Positions 57,331 through 64,000 of a stretch of DNA of 64,000 nt are shown here, one piece after another; within the stretch, counting starts at the first letter, position 1, and every line of letters starts with the position of its first letter. The stretch is taken from contig CM072811.1 of the NCBI GenBank assembly GCA_037013495.1, positions 16,312,659 to 16,376,658 of the forward strand, read 5' to 3'. The notes under the pieces are model-generated. The model saw nothing but the letters and a program-made list of their open reading frames with translations, ran no database searches and had not been told where the DNA came from. The stretch is from Hippophae tibetana. Taxonomy: Eukaryota; Streptophyta; Magnoliopsida; Rosales; Elaeagnaceae. A program made the position numbers and the translations under genes.

Positions 57331-58600
57331 ACGTATCTAATTATTAAAATACCAATGTTTAGTAAATTAAAATTTTCTAAACGACAAAACAACCAATCAC
57401 ATACGTAAAGTAACGCGAAAATACAAATATACATGAGATTTTTAGGTGAAAATAATTTAGACCATACTAATTACTTAACAGAAAACCATCGATCCACCGA
57501 ATCACTAGTTATTTAATATAAAAAATAATTATTCAACTACAAGGTTATGACTCAAACTACACACCCAGTTAATGCCCCTATGTAACCTACTTATAAAGTC
57601 ATGCTTTCATCATAGTCTTTATAAGATATGCATTCGGATCTAGACTAGTGTTCTCACAAACTTGAATCCCACGAGTTAATCAAACTGACATTGCTATTAT
57701 CTGAAAAATTAGCATATAAACACAAGTGTAATTATAGGTCATAGAGCATATTCAATAAAGAACAACCCTAAATAGTACATTAGATAAATCAAAAACGACT
57801 TGCAACTCTAGAACAATTAGTTTAAACACGCAATATCTCAATTATTGAAGGCTTGTTAATCCATCAAACACAACTACAAATATTTGATAAATTAACTTAG
57901 TAAAAAAGCTTACTTAAAAACTTTTAACAAAATAAGAGATAATAGAATATGAAAAGAATAAGCATAACAACTCTTGTGTGGTTGGTTTCAAACGTGTGCT
58001 TAGCTTTGTATTTATAGAATATTTTGAAATACATTAAGTTAAAGTGGAGTGATCATATTGTCCATAAAATAAGTTAAACACTTTTAAGAAATAAGGACAA
58101 TACTGTAAAAATCAATTCAAATCATAATAGAAATACGTTTTAAAATCAGATTACTGGCTACTCGATTGATCTAACCAACTACTAGATTGATCGAGTAGTC
58201 AATCGATCGAACATCTTCTAGATCGATACAATGATCATTTAATTAATATTTAAAAAGGGTGGATCAATTGAGTGATTTAACTCTATTGATTTAGTCCTCG
58301 ACCAATAGAGTAAATCACTTAATCGATCTAGTCATATGTTAAAAATTAAGTTAATCATGTTATATAGCTCGATTGATCCAGTCACTTATCGATCGATCGA
58401 GTAGCCTATTTTCATATTATTCCTATTGTGGCTAATATGTAATTTAACTTATACATGAATAGAAATATACTTGATATATGATCATTGATGCCCAATAGTT
58501 TCTTCAGCTTAAAAATATTCTTCTAAGATATACCTAGAAATTAAAATTAAAATTATATGTTTTATTTACGAATAATGTCAACACTCACATAAACCTTACA
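57330..58600. repeat. Dispersed repeat, copy 3 (LTR-like)
   Basis: Aligns along its length with 16260-17510 in the same orientation, including CTCTTGTGTGGTTGGTTTCA with AACGTGTGCTTAG, and TCGATTGATCTAACCAA. Ends CGAATAATGTCAACACTCAC. Copies differ by many substitutions and small indels, so they are old. Confidence 0.6.
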
Positions 58601-60500
58601 AAACTATTCTTCAAGCATTTTTGAAGGATGATTCAAGAAGAATATTGGAATTTGGGGTGTTTTGTTCCTTTGACTACATTTATTCATCAAAATTACATTA
58701 TTGTCTTTACTTTTTCTTATTTACCATGGATTGTTTAATTTATTTATTGAACTTCCACCTACCACCAAGTCATAAAGTATCCAACCAAGGATGGAGTGCG
58801 AGAGATCAGAGAAGACTAGGAGAAAGCAAGGTGTTATAACAACTCAACGATTATTAAGACCTGTCCTAAGGTACTCTATTACATGGAGAGATCATGATAC
58901 ATATTAGAATCTACATAAATTTCTATAAAGTCTACTCGAGTTGTAGCCATAAACCTAACATGTGATGACAAAATATATAGTATTTGCATGTTCTAGAATA
59001 TCCATGATTAATAATTCTTCTATCTAGAATTTAAATTCATCATAGGTGGCCTTGGACTAACATATAGTCTACATATATATGTGACTCCAATATCAATAAA
59101 ATTCCAACTAGTATCAAGATAACTTAATTGATGTTCATTTTTCTTAGAAATCTTTTTGGTAAAGATCTAATTTTAATTACAAAAATTTGAAAGCTATTAG
59201 TACTGATAAAAAAAACTTTATCCAACATGATCTTTATCACATATATAATTTAATCACTAAAGTAGAATTATAATTACATATCCTTGTAGAGTTAACAACG
59301 GTTGAAATCTTCGAATTTCAAATCTTATCTTTCAACAATGATGAATATGATAGGTTTTGTCCTTACAATCTCCAAGTTAATAAACAATATTAAGTTCCTA
59401 GCTTGAACACCCTTATAAATGTTTTTCTTGATCTCTAAGAACAACTTTCTTAAACACTATAGCTCTAGATTGAATTTTGTCCCACAAAATTCTTCTCAAT
59501 TTAAGTGTACAATTTTCCCTTTATAATTCTATAAAGTGGCCCATCATGTAAGGGAAATTTGTAGTCTTTGAAATGGTCTTTAATTTGACATAATATTGGT
59601 ACGAGTAAAACTCCTAATTCCACTTCAACAAGGAGTCATTCGTGCAATTAAATGGTGTGCTTGTGATAATCTTATTCTCACACAATTTAGCCCTTTCCAT
59701 GCTACACTAGGAGTCCTACTTTTAATTGTATGCTACAATTTAATTCAATTAAATTATGTCATAAATTCATTAATAAAATATAATTTTATATTAACTAAAA
59801 TGTCTTATTTTTGTCCCGCAAGCTTTTAAATGCGTACCAAACATTTTAATTTATATTTAATTTTTAATTAATTCAAATAATTATTTAATCCAACTAAATA
59901 ATATTTAATTGATCACATGAATTAAATAGCTATAACAAATACTATTTTACCCTTATATATTCATTTGATATTTATGACTTCATAAAATGTCAATTTGATC
60001 ATTTAAATAATTAATTATTCATATTTATCTTGGAAGCAAAATCGTCTATTTGTTGTTGATAAAGTTCATGACTCGGTATACAACCATAGTAAGGAGATAC
60101 AGTCTCCTTATGTTTCACCCCTAACTTGTAAACGAAAAAATAAGGATAAGTATATAGAACAATAAAATCGAATACATAGGGAAGAAGAAAGCAATTAGAA
60201 ATATTAAACAAGTCAAAAAGAGAGAGAAAAATAAAATATGTGATAGACAAAAAGAAAGGTTTTTCAAACAGAATCAAATCCTCTTATAAAAGAATAAATT
60301 TGGATGAAATTGTGATTGTACTAACATAGCATGCAATATTCAAACAAGGAAATAGAATGTGGTAAACCAACATAGGATCCACACGTATGTGGTATCATCG
60401 ACAAATTGCTTAAGAAGACCACTTGATAGCAAGAAATTTACTAAGAAAGAAAATCAACAATTCACAATCTAAAGATGACATAAAATGATTCCTATTATAG
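58601..60500. other. Unclassified; possible retrotransposon LTR fragment at 59280-59560
   Basis: The segment around 59440-59500 (TTGAATTTTGTCCCACAAAA, TTCTTCTCAATTTAAGTGT) resembles 63235-63280 (TTGAATTTTGTTTTCACAAA, TTCTCTCAATTGAGTGT), suggesting two copies of one repeat. Short open frames (58621-58839, 59596-59829, 60011-60277) have no recognisable domain. Confidence 0.35.
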
Positions 60501-61830
60501 TTAGAGCAACACCCTCAATTAACACCTATGCTACCTTCACCTGCTGTCTCCACAACAATTGCGATTTAAGTCCAAATCTAGCTCTCCTCCATAGCCCCAC
60601 CACCATGTAATATGGTACAATCCCTAATAGTCAGTATCGTGAATCCTAAGGTAATGGCAATCTCATGCACACGTACCTAAATGCAATTTATACCTTGGTT
60701 TTTAATTCAATTTTAATTAACCTAACCCAAAAAAAATATTTGCAAATCACTCAAGGAATCACTAATACTAAAAATGTCAGATTTTTTTCAACTAAAAATA
60801 ATAAAGATCTCAAAGTTTTTTCCAACTGAAAATTTGATTTTTGAAAATGTTAGAGTTTTTTCATGTTTTCTAAGTAATTTTTTATTTTACAAATGAGGGG
60901 TTATTTATAGAAAATTCTTGAAATGTAGGGCACCTAACCACCACGTCAATGAGCCCTCACTAACTGTGTTGACGAGGGTAACAACCCATATAATGAGGGT
61001 AATAGCTACAAATCCATACCAACAACCTCGCTGGCCACCTTACCAATTAGTCGGTTAATTTCTCAACAAAAACCTCAGTGTGCTCTAAAAATGTTGTTTT
61101 TTATTTCAAAAATTTTTCAAGTAATTTTAAACAAATACCTGCAAAAAAAACCTATCATGAAAACTACAATATCGCAACCCCAATGATATGTGTAAACATG
61201 CAAGCATGCAAATTGTTTTTTAGAGTTCCATACTTGAAACAGATTATACATAGCTCAATTATTGTTTCAACCTAAATAGGCATCTGGGACCTAGATGAGG
61301 GGTGAAAATGTCAATCCATAGAATCTTTTTGTGAGTTCTAGTCCAACTCAACTAAGTAGGCCTTACGGCTTGAATTAAGTAGATAGCACATTATAAGTAC
61401 AAAACAACATTCTTAATTAAACACACAATAAAAATAGTTAGCAAATAAGAAACAACAATTTACAGTAAACACATTGGCAACGATGTTCCTCACAGGCTCC
61501 TATCTAGGCTAGAAACGTGCATATACATGATAAACATCACAACGCATGTGAATTAGGAATACATACTAGAAAAGTTATAAAGAATTTTCAATCACTTGAA
61601 GACCTCATATGTGGGAGCATATTCAGTAAATGATAATTATACTTTGGTTGTAATCATATAAAACACAACATGTAATGAGGTAAACCCAATTAGAAATCTT
61701 GCCTAGCTATGCGGTAACATCCTTGAGGTTCTAGTGGAAACCACTCGGTAGCAAACAATCAACTAAAACATAATAAATAGATTCAACTTGATAGAGAATT
61801 ACAAACACAAATATATCTATCAATCGGGAT
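60500..61830 (-). repeat. SIRE-like LTR, minus orientation
   Basis: Reverse-complemented, this region follows the same order as 25700-26800 and 6000-7000: a TTTTTGAAATAAAAAACAAC stretch, GAGGTGG-like GGTAAGGTGGCCAGCGAGGT, CTATAAATAACCCC (TATA, about 60905-60918), then C/T-rich leader. Near 61700-61780 it has GGTAACATCCTTGAGGTTCT and ACCACTCGGTAGC, the inverse of ACCAAGTGGTTGCC ... GAGGATGTTACC. Borders are approximate and the order of the last part suggests two LTR pieces. Confidence 0.45.
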
Positions 61831-64000
61831 CACACTACCTTAATTACCTATTGATTCCCTCGCTTACTACCTCATATCATAACTCATCCCCATAGCTTCA
61901 TCCCAATATGATGTAATCAAATACTAATAGAACAAACTTCTAACATGCATATATGTTGCAACCCACAGCACCAAGCTAACACGCGGTACACAAGCATATA
62001 GGCTTCTCACTAATGCATCATGTTAGAACCTGAAAAGACTTAACTAGCACACGACACACTACCACATAGGCTCCTTACCTATGAGAACTTTTACATCCTT
62101 TCAATTACCTACCAAAACACAGCACACCACCATAACTCTAAACTTTACGAGCAAACATCATCTTAAGTACTCATAACTCAAGAATATGATTTTGCTCTCA
62201 CAAATACTATTCATAAATATATAAAAAAAACACTTAAATTAATTGTAAAATGGAATGAGATACCCACTTTAACACTAAGAATAACTCCTTAAAAGAATGT
62301 GGCTCTTCACTAGCCAGCTATACATTTTATCTCTCATCAAATTCACACGTAATCTCACATTTTTTTAAACTTAACCTGATGTTTGATAAATATAAGAAAG
62401 ACTCCTCTTTAATGTCCTACATCATATAGATGGTGCCTATTTCCCAAACATGATACTTAGAAGGAAAATAGACCACAAATAGATCGAGGAAGTCAAGTGC
62501 CAAATGGGTAGATTTTTCTCCCAATTCTAGACAAAAAAATAAAAAGGGTGAGAGGATTTTATAGAAAAAGTCTAGTGACCAACATTATAAAGGATAGACA
62601 AAGACATTAAATAAAATAGAAATACCATATTTTACACATGGGAATGCCAACATCAAAACTACAAAACATAAAATTTTAACTATGTGGGTGTTTTCAGTAC
62701 TAAACCTATAATAACTAATGTTATATAGAGGAAGAAAAAAATACTAAGCAAAATACAATAGATTCCATGTTTTGCAAACAAGAATGCCAAAAAAGACAGA
62801 CATGAATTACAAGACTTACAGTTGTTATGGAGAAAATTTGGGTACTAATGCAATTATGATTTCAAGCTTGAATAATGTTGGTTTTGAACTTTCTTTTTCA
62901 GTAAAAATATATTTTTTAAGAAAAAAATAGCGGTAGCAATTAGTATTGGGTAACAAAAAAATTTCCCAAAAAAAATCTTATGATGTTTAATAACTTAGTT
63001 ATAATAATGTAGAATAAGAAACATATATTTATAGCATGTGAGTAAATAGTTGGAACTTTCGGGCTTCCAAGCATTGTTTCCCAATGAACAATAATAAGAT
63101 TATTGGGAATTCTTGCAAATTCCAAGTTGATCAAAAATTGATTCAAGCTCTCCAACTAGAACCTATATGCACGATTAGTTAATTATTGAAGAATAATTTG
63201 TATCTCAAAACTGCCTTTTTCAAACTCTTTGGCTTTGGGTTGAATTTTGTTTTCACAAAATTCTCTCAATTGAGTGTTAAAAAAGTTTTTAAATTTTTCT
63301 TCAAGTGATCGGCCATAAGTGAAGAGGAGAGTGTGATTAAATAGTCTCTAATTTGGCTAAGAGTTGGTGTAAAACAAAACTTGTGTGTTTGTCTTTTTTT
63401 TTCTTGCTTCTTCTTCTGTGGCTTTTTATATGTGCATCATGCCATATGATTTCATCACATAGTGTAGAAGTATTAGGATTTTTCTTCTTATAGTCTTGTC
63501 ATTCACATGCCATATCAGATAAACTGCATTTTCTTTGTTTTACTAGGTTTTTGTCTCTTTTACCTTGTATGTCTTGTGTGGATCTTTGTTTGTCTCTTGT
63601 TCTTTAGTGACCAAATTTTACATACCCTTTCTTCCACATTTAGAGAAAACTGAGGTGTGTCTTTCAAGTTTGAGTACATAAGTGTTGTCTTCTCCTTTCT
63701 TTGTACTTGGTGCTTGTTTGGCTTTTTCATGTGCATGTATGTCATATAGATTGCTTACCTATCTTTAAGATTCTTTACTTGCATGTATTATTGTGGCTAG
63801 ACCCATATTTTAGTTGGAATTCCTAGTGTTTGGGTTGTTTACCTTATCTAAGCATGTCTCTTGTTTCTTTTGGTGGAATCTGAGTGTTCCTCACATGCTT
63901 AGATGTTTTAATACCATTCTGTAATTATTATTTCTCTTATAGGATGTTACTTTTGTTTTTCACTAGTTAGTTAGATCTTTTCTACTTTTAAATAGCTATG
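61831..64000. other. Decayed retrotransposon-like DNA to window end
   Basis: Repeated phrases such as CATATAGGCTTCTCACTAATG and CACATAGGCTCCTTACCTATG around 62000-62080 resemble SIRE-like LTR or leader sequence in minus orientation. 63050-63300 resembles 59280-59560. No protein domain was recognised in the open frames at 62940-63155 and 63560-63745. Confidence 0.3.

Noticed and set aside
58621..58839. Plus-strand frame with hydrophobic stretch
   Set aside because: 72 codons with chance-like composition, no partner exon and no recognisable domain.

Overview
This window looks like a TE-dominated stretch of a flowering-plant nuclear genome, probably a dicot. It is very AT-rich and almost filled with LTR retrotransposons of plant-specific types: Athila-like Ty3/gypsy, a chromodomain Ty3/gypsy element, a Tat-like LTR, and Ty1/copia elements including SIRE-like remnants. 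It also holds MULE and PIF/Harbinger-type DNA transposons. Only two stretches look like host genes: a short secreted proline-rich protein at 55363-56004 (+), and a first-exon fragment of a cyclase-associated protein (CAP) gene on the minus strand that a copia element has split. No rRNA, tRNA or CRISPR array was recognised.

Layout. 1-5353: minus-strand Athila-like element (partial 3' LTR, decayed interior with a protease relic, PBS, 5' LTR). 5354-8430: plus-strand SIRE-like 3' region and LTR, carrying a Harbinger-like TIR element (7038-8111) filled with telomere-like repeats. 8430-12010: unclassified DNA, a truncated Athila-like LTR and a 184-bp tandem array. 12330-13870: minus-strand SIRE-like gag relic. 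13891-15825: Tat-like LTR with six CACGTG boxes. 16260-17510: first of three copies of a dispersed repeat. 17663-19450: Athila-like LTR and PBS. 21860-22650: copia RNase H relic. 23347-26765: partly duplicated SIRE-like LTR split by another Athila-like LTR. 26880-38610: old Athila-like element with gag, protease and a 3' LTR, but no RT or integrase recognised. It contains a young 5.95-kb chromovirus (28213-34158, minus) and, in its 3' noncoding part, a TIR element carrying ankyrin-like sequence. 38700-40285: MULE transposase relic. 40294-48540: third Athila-like element with a decayed full gag-pol. 48809-54059: CAP exon interrupted by a 5.05-kb copia element (48929-53978) with an AAAAT target duplication. 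55363-56004: proline-rich gene. 57330-64000: more LTR-derived repeats.

The most interesting points are these. (i) The chromovirus LTR has a cluster of heat-shock-element-like motifs just upstream of its TATA box, an arrangement like that of heat-activated plant retrotransposons. (ii) The copia insertion into the CAP-like exon can be read to the base, and the reading frame is intact across the empty site. (iii) A Harbinger-type element has a telomere-repeat interior. (iv) A TIR element appears to have captured ankyrin-coding sequence. (v) Two of three Athila-like copies have gag-protease coding but no recognisable RT or integrase. All homology statements come from recognising motifs in translated sequence; no database search was possible.
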